From Branchiostoma floridae (taxonomy: Eukaryota > Chordata > Leptocardii > Amphioxiformes > Branchiostomatidae): a stretch of DNA of 42,879 nt. The position numbers were made by a program, and so were the translations under genes. A model generated the notes under the pieces. That model was not told where the DNA came from, did not search any database, and worked only from the letters and a program-made list of their open reading frames with translations. How positions within the stretch are numbered: the first letter of the stretch is position 1; each line of letters starts with the position of its first letter. Below are positions 23,795-38,703 of the stretch, piece after piece. Location: positions 20,422,286-20,465,164 of the forward strand of contig NC_049980.1 in NCBI RefSeq assembly GCF_000003815.2, read 5' to 3'.

Positions 23795-26700
23795 TCACAT
23801 CTCAAAGAGTTTGAGGAAGTCCTTAGGGGTGATGGGGAGGCTGACAGCATTCGCTGGGTCCAGACAGGGGTGGCCTGTGTCCTGTGACAGTAAAACACAC
23901 AAAACTACAGTTAGGTATCCACCACAGTGTCAGCACAGATTTTCACATGAAGCAAAACAAGAGAAAGTTCTTTCACAAACATCTGACCAGTTGATCAGTC
24001 CACCATGGTAAGTTTGAGCTCTCACCTTCCAGAAGAGGACCTTACAGGAGCAGCAGAGCTGCAGCATGTCTGTGAACACTTCCCGGGGGCCGAACCTCCT
24101 GCAGATGCACAACAACAAGTACTGGTTAGAACTGTAAAGGCCTGCACCTTTAGAGCACAGTGACACAGTCACATGCAATGTCAAAGGGATGGCATGATCA
24201 TTTGTAAAACTCTGGGTGACCAAGATAGCTGTCAACAATAATGTGCAAAACAAAACAGGCATGTCTTGTTGCATAGCTGTAATCACCTACCTACATTTTG
24301 CATCATATGATTCAAGTAGGACTCACCTGTAACACCTAAGGTAGATTTCCTGCCATGGTATGTCTTTGTTTTCCTTGTCCTCCTTCAGAAATGTCTTTAT
24401 CTAAAAAAAAAAAAAAAAATGAATGAAATTTGTAACATTCTGACCAGCTTAGACCAGTCTTACAAAGTAGCTTAATGTAATTGTTAAGGTTTTGTTGGTA
24501 TAAGCTGTGGTGTAGTTGTAGTTTGATTCAAGCTTATGCTCCTGCAGTACTGGACTTCTAGAAATCACACAAAACTTCAACTTTGCTTATTACTGTAGCT
24601 ATTTTCAAATAACAGCAGGACTTTTGTGTGATTCTTCAAGCATTTACAATGATTTCTACCTGCTCTTCTGTGAAGTGAAACTCGCACAGATTCTTCCACA
24701 TTTTCCAGTCCCTGCCGAACTCTGACATGCCGCGATTGGACGCGGCCAGGCTGAAGATGTCCCTGTGATCCGCAACCCTGTGGAGAATCTCACGGATGAC
24801 CTCGTTGGGGAGGTCAGTCAAGGTCATCTTCCCATCATCACTTCTCTGAAAACAAAATGTCAAGGAGTGATAAGTACTTTCTAGTTAACTTGTTTTAGAT
24901 GTGCACTAAGCAATAACAGGTATCTACAACTTAACTGACAAACAAGGCATCTGCCACAAAGGGAAGAACGTCTAAAGTTGCCAATACAACTGCTTGGCAG
25001 AATTAATGCCAACAGCTTTATATGAGAGCAACCAACATCTCTGTAACATCTATTATCATAATACCGGTACGTTTACGACGATTTCTCTAGCCATACTGAT
25101 TTGACAAATTGTCAACGCATCATTTTCTCCAGTTACATGTTGCTGTTATAGGTTACCCTTGCCACTTCTTCTGTGTAACTTTTCTGCCACTCTTGTCCTG
25201 CTAAAAGCGTAATATTGTAATTGTAACACGCCGCGGAAATACACGGCGAACGGGCGCGTGGTTGGGAGGGGGTACAAAATACCGGTAGGAAGAAACACGG
25301 CACAATTAACTGCCGCTATGTACATTTATACATCCTCTGATGTTCCTTCCTTTTCTGTCAGTAAATGCATAAAACATAAACCTGCATGAGCATACAAAAT
25401 TTCATGAGAAAACGGACGTATACTGTCAAGAATTTTCAATTAACTTCTGTCCGTCACAACCGCTATGACGTAACACTTCACTGCTAGCGTAGATATAAAA
25501 ATGGCGGGAAAATGGCTGCGTACGTTCAATTTTGCCCATTCAGTCGTAGATCCGGGCTATTATGCAACGGTTCTTCACACTTTTACATGAGTTGTAGGTC
25601 ACCAACAGAAATTCAAGATTGTTGTTGAATCATGTTCGTCTTGTGCCGTGAGCATGTGTAATTATGATCTATATAAATTTGGCAATGAATGTGACAGTGT
25701 GTTCGTCCCACGACGAGCTGCCTACCCCAAAATTTAAAAAAAAGTATACTGAAAACTTTTGGCCTTGTTGTCTTCGAATGCATTGTTATCGATGCTTTGT
25801 AAATGGTGTATTGGACACCTAGATGTCTGAAGTGTGCACAGCTCAGAAATAACTATTGTTGCATGTGTAGATCTCTTTAAGTTCCAGTATTTTTAATCTA
25901 CCGGTATAAGTCTTACTACCGGTATTATGCCAATGCATGTTACATCCCCACCTCTTTGATCCTGATATTGTTGAGATTGCCCTTCATCCTCAGTAGAGCC
26001 TCCATGCGCTGGATCCACAGGGTCTTACTGTAGCCTATGTGGTGCCAGCGCTCCTCCCACAGAGACTTGGCAGCCATGGTCAGCAGCTCGTGGATGGGAC
26101 CAATGTCTGTCTGGGATTCAATAACTAGAAAAGAATCACACATGGTAAGAGGTCAGACACTAGTAAATATGCATATGTCAATTGTAAGAGGAGTATTCCA
26201 TACATTCCCATAGTGATCAATGTAACAATCTAGTAAAATCTATGTTTAGAAATGTTTATCCAATCTGCCTTTCTCAGAATTTGTTGTCTTCAAATTTGGA
26301 TATTTTGATTAGGGCTCAGGGGACAGCAGTTAGAGCAGGTCCCATCCGCGAAGCTACTAGGAGTACATGTAGATCAGTACCTGACTTGGGATGTTCACAT
26401 CACTAACATAGTGAAGAAGTGTAACTCAAGTATGTGTCAACTGAACAGGATAAGAAACAAACTACCTCCTAGGATAAGGAACGACCTGGCACAAACCCTG
26501 GTACTCTCTCACTTGGATTATTGTTCTCCAGTGTGGGGAAACACAACAGCCAAGAACATCAAACGTCTCCAAGTGGTACAAAACAGAGCAGCAAGGTTTG
26601 CCCTTGGATGTGATAACAAGACGGACAGTGCAACAAGGTTACACATCTTGGGTTGGTCACCAGTAAAGGAGAGAATACAACAAAGAAGTTATGCTACATT

Positions 26701-29700
26701 CTGCAAGATAGTGAACACAGGACTACCAAAACCACTTTACACCCAACTCACATTCCAGTCAACCAACAGTCGGTACCAAACACGGTCAACAACAACAAAC
26801 TGCATCAAACTGTCAAAACCTAGGACCAATGCAGAAAGGAAGCGCTTCCTTTACCGTATGGCTTGCCACTGGAACACAGTTACTAAATGAACTTGTTTTT
26901 CTCTCAGTTGTATAGTTTGCATTGTACATATTATGTTTTGTATTTATGTAATGTTGTGCGTGTATTAATGTATTTTATGTAGACCACTGGAAGAATAGCT
27001 GGCAACATAATGTTTGACATTGTTGTAATAGCTAAAAGTGGATCTGAATAAAGTCAAGTCAAGTAAAGTCAAGATTAGGGAGAAAATGTATTTCATGATG
27101 TACATGTTAAGTTTTTACATTCTTGTGTCATTTTTAAAAACTGTCTTGAGTACAAATATAATCTCTGCTGTTGTGCAATTGCAATGTCAATAAGTTGATA
27201 GGCACTGACTAACTCCTACCTCTGTTGACAATCTTTTCCAGAATACTGAAGAGGTTTTTCTGGGCACTACCAGCCAGCTCTGTCATTTTCTCACCAAGCA
27301 ATAGGTGGAGCAGCTGCATAGAAGAGAATGTCCTCAGTCTTCAATCGAAATGGCACCAAAAATATTTCGATGGTTGACTACATCGACATATCTAAAAGCA
27401 GCAAAAATAATACAACTGTAACATTTGCCAAAAAACTGTGTAGGAAACCAAATGCTACTTACCTTACAAACATATCTGAACCTTTTTGTGTCTTCCACTG
27501 CATTGCTGAAGTCCAGCTTTCTGACAGCTTCTCCCAGGGTTAGGTAGCCATGGCACTACAGGAGGGCAGGGTCATGAGCCAGAGTTACAACATGGCTAGA
27601 AATGCTATTTTATACACTGTAGAACACTGCCTCTGAACTGCATATTTGGTAGATTTTATTTAATGTTCTACCAGTAGTTACTACCATCTGCATACAAAAA
27701 TTCATGGCAACCTGGCACATTAAAAAAAATAATTATTGGCTTGTGTAGAGATTAACATTACTGCAGAAAAAGATTTTCCAGGAACCGTACTGGTCAGGAT
27801 GTTTGTTTTTCTAACAGGTGCTGAAGTGCCTTCCATTGGTGCAGGCTGTGAAGCTTGCGAGGTTTGCAGTAATCCTGAGTTTCCTTACCTCCCGAGTGCT
27901 GTCCCTGCTGTAGTACACCCAGTGGTAACACTCTCCCAGTGTGCTCTCTGCAACACAAACATACCAAGTCAGTGGACTTGATGTCCTTGCGAATCTGAAG
28001 ATTCAGGGTTTAAATCCCCAGCAAGTCTCCATATCATACCCTTTGGGGGGCACTCTGTACCAATTTCTTCACCCCACTCTGTTGAGCATGAGTACTTAGC
28101 TTAACATACAGAACTAGTGTGTAACATGTAATTACCTGTAATTAAAATAACCACCTTAGGCTGGTTTACTTGTACGTGTTACTTGAAACATGTCAGCTGA
28201 AAAGGTGACTCAACTTGCTTAATAGGGGGCAAAGTAACTTTTTAATGTGTGTAAATTTGTGTGTGACCTACAGGTATGCTAAAGTACATACTTGGGTTTT
28301 AATGAATTGTGAATGTTTTCCTTTATTGAATATGAAACCAACACAAACATTGACATACAGACAGTGATCGTGACTATGATGTTCACAGAGTCGTAACAAG
28401 AGTGAGATTGGAAAAGGACAACTGTAATGGAAGTATCAAAACCATATTGTAGAGAACTCATAGAGTTCGTCAGGCCAGGTAGGAACAGTTTGTTCCATTT
28501 TTGGCAGGGCCCCCCATTTTAAGTCCCTTCTCCAAAAGACAAATGCTTCAAACCATATGTCATGCTTCCCAACAACATCACAGAGAGGGAGAGTTCTGGC
28601 AACAAGTGTGTGATTAACATGTGACTGCAGTGGAAACATTTCCTGGATATGTGCCAGTCTTATTGCACACTGCTTCGTAGGGTCACAACAATGCAGTAAA
28701 CAACATACCCCACATACACAAGACAGTCCAGCAAATATTGGGATGTGGCCTAAATTGTCATAATTCAGAAGTGGGAACTTGTTTAAAAAATGTAAGCACA
28801 AAGTTTTAATGAGATTTACAAAATCCAATCTCAGCACAACTTATCATGGGTACAATCTTCGTCAGCTTGCTCTCAAACTAATACACTCTCACCGCGGAAA
28901 CAAGCATAAATAGACAAGGGCAATATCCAGGCTAAAGACCTGTCTGCAAGTGCGTCACTCCGTTGGAAACCCTCCAAGAGATTTTATACCCTGGTGATAA
29001 TGTTGCAACAGATCATCACTTAAGACTGCCCACTATTTGATCTATGCCTCTTAGAAGGCTGTTGAAAAATTGCTTAAGCGGGTCCAAAGTAAATACAATT
29101 GCTAATAGTCATAGTCATGAAAGGAACTACTGTATGATGAATGAAGTGATGCACCCTTCATATTAACCTCTTGTCCCTGTGAATAGAACAGTCCTTCCCT
29201 AAGCAACATGTTCACAGCTGGTAGTCATTGCTATATTTATCTCAGACAGGCCAACTTTAGAAATCCAGACATGACAAGCAATGCAACAGACACAGAAAGC
29301 ACTGGTTTGCTCAACTCAAATTTAAAACAGTCTTACCAGTTATATAGCATTACAGTCAATAAAAGTATATCTTGCAATTGTCCACTTTTTGGAAGTTCTG
29401 GTCTTTACAATAATCATGTTCTTTTAAACATGACTCCTGGAACTTGTTCTCCTGTTGAATATCGTCATTTTTGTTGACATGCTAAGACAGTTCATTTCAG
29501 AAATACTAGCAGATTTTCACCCCCATCCCCTAAAAATGTTCCAAATGGAACATCCCTCATGTTTGCCTCAAGACATGTTCTGTCCATATGCTCAACACTT
29601 GGGTTCGAAGGTACAACTTTCACAGTGTGACTTTGTTTGACTCACAAACCGTGGTATCAAGGACACCTCTTACGGTAACCCTTGTACTGACTTGCAATGA

Positions 29701-32700
29701 TTTATTAATTTGTTTAATTTCAATTTCATTGTGTTTCATTATTTCATTTATACTCAGGAATCAGTATTACATGTATCTAATTTCAACAAATAAAAAACTG
29801 TCAAATAAGTAAGGTAAAAGCTAAGAGAAATTTCCTTTTCCTTTCCTTGTAAGACACACATCATCATGCGATATGAAAAATTGTTATCAAAAATACCTGT
29901 TCTGCCATACCAGTATACAAAATCTTCTACATATATAAAGGAAAGGATCATTTGAAATAACAGTTTTCAGACAACCAAGACTGCTACAATATGAAGTTAG
30001 GGGACTGCACGTGAAAATATGACTCTTTGGTACTGTATTGGTTAAGACGTGGACAAATATACTGTAAATATACATGTTGGTTGTGGTTTACTGGTAACAG
30101 AAAATCACAGTTGTGAGACTTTAGAGCCTCCTTGTGAAACAACATGACTGATGTCACCCCACAGCCAGATGTAGACATTTGCTCAAAGTCTGAGGATAAA
30201 CTAAGCCCCAGTACTCCCTACACAGATGTCTGAGTTCTACACAAGCCCTGCCCTGGCTGACCTGACTCACCTCTCTACTGTAAACTTTGTAGGACTGCTT
30301 ACCCAATGGAGAGATTAGTTTGCACCTGGATCCATATCAAACAAGAACTGGCAAGGAGACATTCTTCTCTTATATCAGCAACTGTCATGGCCATTACACT
30401 TAAAAGGATGGAGGAAAACTACCTGTGTGTTGTTCAAAATTCTCACCATGTCCCCACCTTGTTCCCTTTACCTTCATTTGCCTCCCCCCCCCCCCATGTT
30501 TTTCTGAAACAGTTACAATATACATCACCTCCATTGCTTCTCTTGATGGGACAATAGAATAAAGCCAAGTCTTCTTTCTTAACCAGAAGAAAGAAAAGAG
30601 ATCTATACAAGAAAAGCGAGGATATTTGAGTGCAGGATGCGCAGAATGATAAAGATGATTGTGGTCGGTTTGTTACCTCCAGTAACCTCCAGTAACTTGG
30701 ACACCTCCCCCTCCAACAGGTCCCCATCCCCAGGCTGGTCTGTGTGGGGGCAACATGGGGGATTAGACAAGCTGCACGGTTAGTAGCTGTGGTAAATCTA
30801 AATGTAGTAGTCTAGAATAGCTGCTGAGATAGCAATGCAGTTTGTTAGGTAAAGAGCAGTCCAAGTTTGCAGCAAGCACAAAGCAAGCACATGCATGCAC
30901 ATGTCACAAGAGGCTACTGTATGATATCTTTATATCTACAAGTACTTAACTGTTTTATCCTAGGTTTGACATGTGTGTAATTGATATTTACAGAGGTATA
31001 ATTAAGAATCAGGTAGAATCTGATGTGTTACAGTTCCATGGTCTTTACCTCCTGCTGCTTCAAGCAGTTTGGACACTCCATCCAAAATTTCTCTCTCCTC
31101 TGGTTCTTCTGTGTTAGGGATACAGTGAACAAGGGTGAGCTTTGGAAACCAAGACACAGCTAATTCCTGTATTGGTCAGTGCCTCGGGCTGACATTGATT
31201 GACTTGCCAGGGATGTCAGGGTATATCCGATATCAGTCAGGAAAACAGGAACTCTTGGAGAGAAAGAGTGGACTTGGAGTTTGCCACAACTTCAAAGTAA
31301 TTCCATAAGCTTGATATGACAGATAATGATAAAAGTTAACAATACTGGCTCCCAAAAATGAGTGGGATGGAAAAAAATTATAGCTGGAGATAAATCTTAG
31401 AATAAACATGTGCAATGTTTTGATGCAATTGTAAAGAGGACTTCTATAAGTATCCAAATGACTGCACTAGTATCTTTTTGGACTTTTCGTTCTAAACACA
31501 AGCTACAAATTCTTTCCAGTCCCTTCAGACAGTAGAAATGGAAGAGCCTGTATAGCCCTGCTGACAGATTAAAGAACTTCTCAAACCCAAGATAACTCCA
31601 GAAATTAAAGGGCAAGCAACTGGCATGGAGAGAGTCCTTTCTCCATATATGGGCATGAGACTCCAAGTCCCAAAGGGTGATGACAGGTGGGCCCCTTGGG
31701 CAACAGGTGTCATGGGGAGTCTCTCAATGTCCATATAAGGGCGTCACACAGGTGGCACTGAGATATGAATGGACATTTGAAAATAATGAACTGAACCTAG
31801 AAGCTAGTAAGAAAATGATACTAACAAAAGGGGCCTTAAAGAAAATGGCACCCAATGTCCATATAAGGGCAACATACAGACAGGTGATACTGGGATAAAG
31901 AGACTCCTAAAGGCCACATGTATAATATACATGCAATTGAAAATGATGGTGGATTTAATGTTAAAATCTCATCAGTAGAACAACTGTCAAAGTGTGGGAC
32001 TTCAAACACAACATTAGTCATAACCACCACAAGAGAATTCACCACTTCTAGTTTCTGAAACTTCAACAAATCCCCTGACAGTACAATGATTAGATAAGAG
32101 ATTTTCTTCATTTGTTGAAATTTTCTGGGACAACACATGCCATACCATATACGGTAATACCTATGGGTAGCAGACCTTAGGGTGGATTATTTTGTTATGT
32201 GGAATTTAAGTGATCGTTACTGGGAAATGAAACTTTTGGGTACAACATCTATGTTGAAAAGGGCAAACAAGGGGGCACACAAATAAAGCAGACAGGAAAG
32301 CACAAATATAAGAGAAAAGGTGTTGGAACGGAAAAGACTGAATTAGATAGAGTAAGTTAACAGGTGGAAGGATGTATACAAAAATGTATTTCTGATCATT
32401 TGCCCATATTTGGTTGTACATGTGCATGATAAGAAGATTGGCCCACGATTCCCCACAAATTTTCTATGTAAGTTACAATCCCTCTTCTTGCAAAGGAAAT
32501 TTTATTGGTGCTCTATCAAACTTCAAGTTGTTCTGTTATTGTTCTAGTATTTGGTATGGAAAGGAAACTTTCCTGATGAAAATCATGGCAGAGTACTTAG
32601 GAGAATGTTAATTGTTTAACCTAAACTGACAATATGATAACTTTATCCAGAGCTATGAAGGAAACAATATTACACAAGATTTAATCAGTTAATGTCCCAG

Positions 32701-34881
32701 AACACAACCAAAAGGTATACAACTACAAGGAATAGAAAGTTCAGTAAACTATTGGCAAACAGAAATGAAATATAGGTAAGAAGTTGACCTCAGGCACCTT
32801 GTGCCATTTGAAAAAAAAGAAGAGGTGATCTCATATATGGGGTAAACCTATTATAGAAAGCCCCACTATTATAGACACATTCATTCATTCACACACTGCT
32901 GGACCTCTAGCCAACAAAGAACATGACTACCATATATGGTCATCAGTCAGGTGGGACTATTTGAATTTGAATAGGGCAGGTTAAAGCGTCTCTTACCATT
33001 TATGGTAAAGTGAACATGTGCAACAATAGAAACAAAGTTGTTAGAACAATTACTACATTTCAATAGGATACTCTAATAAACTATTGATCATCTTTGGCAG
33101 GTAAGGTTTCTTTGCACCATATATGGTAATGAAAAGGTGTATGCAACAATCTAAAACAAAGAAGTTGCCAGGTGTACAATTAGGGTTAACGTTACTTGAA
33201 TGAAAAACGGTAACATAAAGGCTCCATGCATGATTGCAACTAGCTAAGTAAGAAATGTGGTGAGTGTTCAGAGATGGGGCATGGTTCCCCAAAAAGTCAG
33301 AATATCTATCTCTGCAACACTATATCCAACATTGTTTGATCCAAACTTTCGACTGAAAAATCTTGAGTACGTCTCTCAGAAATTTTGTGGAAATTGTCCA
33401 CTGCAAAATAAACTGTTCGTCTAGTGATGCCAAAACACTCATCTGGCGGGACACTGGATATAATTGTTGTGTTCCTTGTGTGCAGGCACACTAACACAGA
33501 AACCCAGTACTGACCACAGTGAGCCCCGCAGGTGGGTATGTTGTCCACAGTCTCACCAGTCTGATGCTTCTCGTTGTTACGCTGGTTCTGCTCATCTATC
33601 CTCTGGAAACTGAAATGTGAAGAAAAGGAAAAGGTAAATAAGAAACGTTAAGTTGTCCAATGAGCCTTTACAGATCAGGTAAACAAGAATACTGTATCCT
33701 TGGGAGCAACAGCAAATAAAAATAGGCATTATCTGGCCATGGTCCAATATATTGAAAATGTATTTGTGTGGCTATTGACATCAAGATCTTGTCAATAGCA
33801 AAAAAGGAATTACATACAGACATGCCTTTAAATTGGTAAACATCCATTCAAAGAGTCTAGGGACATTATTGGAGCTATTTTATTTTCAAAGTCAATGAGG
33901 GAGCAAGACCACCTAGACTCACAAAAACAATGTCTGAAGAACTATCATTCATTCCAGGCAGTTGCAACAGAAAATACATAAATCTAGAAGAAATTAAGAT
34001 TAGAAATATAGAAATATATATGACATCCAACACAAGAACGTAGAAATCATTTTGTCTTGCAAGGACATAGATGTTTTTATAGCACCATACAAATCTAATG
34101 CCAAAACAAAAAGAAATAGAAAAAAATCAACCAAATGTCAACAACATCGAAAATATTTTCATAAATCATGTGATCGTTGCAGATATGATTGCGTCAGTGC
34201 CTGGGTTAGAAAACGCTCCAAAGCCTTGGCACGAAAACAGATGTTGTGACGTCGTCTGAAATAAAACGGCGTCCCCTATAGCGGTCCTTTGTGTGCTATC
34301 CCCTCACAACCATAACACAAAAACAACGGCTTGGTCAAAACACTGCGCCATCAACATATCACATGTGTTCCGTCTGACGACAATAACGTGCAGAACAATA
34401 ACGCGAATCTATATTCTGGGACTATCTGCAAAATAACTGTACATGGTTACATCTCTTTCTGCTACTGTGCGAGATTATCATAAACGTTTCTGCCGATTTG
34501 CAGTCTGAGCTCACGGTTTGTTTACATGGAACAGCTGATTTTGCCGCGAAACGGAGAGATGACGCAACTAGGACATATAGACGGGATCCTCATCAGTCGA
34601 AAATGTCAACCATTTAAGTTGATACTTGACGATGACACGTAAACTACATCATACACATAACCAAGTATGCCCGTTACCTCGATTTTGCGAAACAAGATGT
34701 CGAAAAGGCTGCAGAAAAATGGCGACCAAAAGGAATATCCAAAACAGCGCTGGCGGCTTACTTACCTTTCGGTTTCTCCGAACTCCCGTGAAGGGTCCTG
34801 CCTCAGCAGCCTCTCCCAACCCGAGCATGTCCGGACCCACACGCAGCCGGGAGATCGCCAGTCTTGACCCAAGAACGGCAT
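23795..34881 (-). CDS. FBXO25/32: F-box protein, FBXO25/FBXO32 (atrogin-1) orthologue
   Basis: Twelve coding exons, in transcript order: 34881-34766, 33609-33557, 31108-31049, 30739-30677, 27947-27889, 27555-27463, 27313-27220, 26124-25952, 24845-24660, 24400-24327, 24098-24026, 23881-23795. All have GT-AG borders and compatible phases, summing to 1131 nt (376 aa; vertebrate proteins are about 355-367 aa). The product is a substrate receptor of SCF (SKP1-CUL1) ubiquitin ligases. The N-terminus [12 protein letters not shown] is diagnostic of this family. Other matches are [30 protein letters not shown] and WIQRMEALL. The F-box at about 246-288 starts [14 protein letters not shown] Cys-rich [14 protein letters not shown] follows, then the C-terminus [12 protein letters not shown]. 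The basic KKRKK stretch of vertebrate members was not found. Exons 3 and 4 look like a tandem duplication. One gene for both vertebrate paralogues fits a pre-duplication lineage. Confidence 0.93.
24401..24419. repeat. Poly(A) tract next to exon 10 acceptor
   Basis: A run of A on the plus strand, i.e. the T-rich polypyrimidine tract just before the minus-strand acceptor of FBXO25/32 exon 10. Confidence 0.8.
25490..25525. promoter_or_regulatory. Promoter-like cluster inside an FBXO25/32 intron
   Basis: ATATAAAA is followed by ATGGCGGGAAAATGG, which contains an E2F-type GCGGGAAA (25504-25511) and a YY1-like AATGGCGG. It lies in a CpG-containing patch (about 25230-25580) that contrasts with the AT-rich intron. 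It could be an alternative or antisense promoter; no exon is attached to it. An open frame of 27 codons starts at the ATG but is too short to judge. Confidence 0.3.
26309..27073 (+). mobile_element. 5'-truncated CR1/L2-like LINE, reverse transcriptase C-terminal end
   Basis: The open frame from 26309 to the stop at 26888-26890 reads [17 protein letters not shown], then [15 protein letters not shown]-type sequence (seen as [18 protein letters not shown]) and [14 protein letters not shown]. These are hallmarks of the thumb and C-terminal region of non-LTR retrotransposon reverse transcriptases of the CR1/L2/Jockey branch. A short 3' UTR follows and ends in a tandem (CAAGT)n-like tail at about 27053-27073. 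The 5' part is missing, as is usual for LINE insertions, and the frame shown is intact. It lies in the intron between exons 8 and 7 of FBXO25/32, antisense to that gene. Exact subfamily not determined. Confidence 0.85.
31643..33126. promoter_or_regulatory. Cluster of six CArG boxes (SRF sites) in FBXO25/32 intron 2
   Basis: Perfect CC(A/T)6GG sequences occur at 31643-31652 (CCATATATGG), 31731-31740 and 31859-31868 (both CCATATAAGG), 32930-32939 (CCATATATGG), 32996-33005 (CCATTTATGG) and 33117-33126 (CCATATATGG). Near-matches are at 32145-32154 and 32831-32840. CArG boxes bind serum response factor, which drives muscle and immediate-early genes. Vertebrate atrogin-1 is a striated-muscle gene. 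A candidate intronic enhancer is inferred. Two copies share flanking sequence, so part of the cluster arose by local duplication. Confidence 0.45.
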
Positions 34882-35254
34882 TCTGTCTTCTCTTTGCAGA
34901 AAGGACCGCTAATTCTTGTCAAAAATCACCGCTTTCTGCCCAGTAGCAATCCAATTACCTAGTAGCTTGGTACCTGTCGATGTCCTTGGCGTTGATCTAC
35001 CTAACGCTGGTCTGCTCTACAAATTTTCTCACAAGACAAAACAAAAATCGTCAACTTCTATACAGCGCCACAACTCTTGTCTTCGAATGCTAAGATAAAT
35101 TCTAAGGCGTCTTATTCCGCCAGCCTTCTCCGGCTGCAGTTTTTCAGCGTTTTGATCGCGGCGGAGTCGCGCAGCTGCTTTATGGTTTGTTGCCGGAAGT
35201 TGCGCGATCAGGTCACGTGGTACCGAATCGTCATTATTACATCATTGGTAAACA
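33679..35254. promoter_or_regulatory. Forkhead/FOXO-type sites around FBXO25/32 exon 1
   Basis: GTAAACAA at 33679-33686, GTAAACA at 33836-33842 and TTGTTTAC at 34518-34525 lie in intron 1. GTAAACA at 35248-35254 lies about 370 bp upstream of the ATG. FOXO factors are known activators of vertebrate atrogin-1. The sites match the FOXO consensus by eye; function is inferred. Confidence 0.4.
34882..35220 (-). promoter_or_regulatory. FBXO25/32 promoter and 5' UTR region
   Basis: The region upstream of the start codon is CpG-containing, unlike the surroundings. It carries an ETS-type CCGGAAGT (35193-35200) and an E-box GTCACGTG (35212-35219). There is no clear TATA box. The transcription start is not fixed. 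Confidence 0.5.
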
Positions 35255-36384
35255 TGGCCCGGCTTCAAGAAGACGCACAAGGATGGGTCCAAATATTAAA
35301 AAAAAAAAGATTTTATATAACATTTGCAGCTTATAACAAACAGACTGTTGCCATATAAAAGGTAACGATACTGTACATTTCCCTGAAATTGTAGGTAGTG
35401 GTGAGTGAAATGACATTTTCCGTTTTCCAAGAAATGTCAGTACGAAGTTGACTTGACTTTGATGCTTCCCTTCAAACCCAGTAGTGAGCCAAATCAAACG
35501 TGACCTGCTCACTTGTGACGCTGGCTGTGTTCCAACAGTGACTGGAGTTTAATCTCAGAGCAGATCTTGGAAGGAAAAATGGTGAAACCGTGAAACCCTC
35601 ATTTCCAAATGACTTACTGGGAGTAAAATGGGGCAGTTATTCAACTTGCTTCTGAAAGAAAAGTTTGTCATAAGACGTAAGAAAGTGACTTTGGGTATTT
35701 CCATTTCTGTTGTTTACTTTGGCATTGAATATACTTCCTTCATTCTATTTTAATATGCATTTTTGTTTAATTCTCTTGTTTTTTTAGTACATTGGATTTA
35801 GAGCCTCCTTTTTCCATGTTTTTGGAAAAAATCAGACTAAATGAAAATTCTTCAAAATGTTGGACATCAGTTTAAGGAAAACATGCACTTAAAACAGACA
35901 GAAGAATAAACTTCAATTGATGGCACCTTGAGGCTAATGAAACAGTCCATGGTGACGATGAATCACTCTCACAGAATGCACACTTGCTCATGTCTTTTCT
36001 TGTATGTCAACTATTGGCTTGGTAAATAACAGTCATAACACAGGGTACTCACATGTCACTGCGTCACAGCGCCTGACTCCTGATTCCAACAATAACATAA
36101 ACACACACAAAAACACTTGGCTATATGTTCTATTGAATCAAACCTCCTTGCTCAGATTAAATTGTAAATCCCTGGTTGTTAATTAAAATGTAGGTCTTAT
36201 GAAGCTCTTGATGACTGATCCTACTGCTAATGGAGAAAAATAACAGAAAAGCGAAGAGATATTCTCTCTGCTCTAAGGGCTAACTTCTGGACTGCATTGG
36301 GCCCTGCCATAGCAGAAAGCAGCCTAATTGTGTGGAAAAATTATTCGGAACAGGGCACACATTTGTGAGCAATTATTTTTGCTG
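35255..36384. other. Intergenic DNA and presumed JMJD7 3' UTR
   Basis: The upper part should hold the JMJD7 3' UTR (minus strand). The only candidate signal noticed is an ATTAAA variant at 35749-35754. No gene is recognised; a 36-codon frame after the ATG at 35254 has no family match. Confidence 0.4.

Positions 36385-38703
<2,319 letters not shown>

Noticed and set aside
27736-27981. Plus-strand 81-codon frame
   Set aside because: It lies opposite FBXO25/32 exon 5; the minus-strand reading is the conserved one.
27995-28030. tRNA T-arm-like GGGTTTAAATCCC
   Set aside because: No matching acceptor stem, D-arm or anticodon arm nearby. Isolated palindromic similarity.
30237-30290. Possible 24-nt micro-exon on the minus strand ending at GTGAGT
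   Set aside because: In the phase required by FBXO25/32 it introduces a stop codon.
35251-35358. Short plus-strand frame starting MARLQEDAQGW
   Set aside because: Only 36 codons, ending in an A-run-encoded lysine tract; no family match and no splice support.
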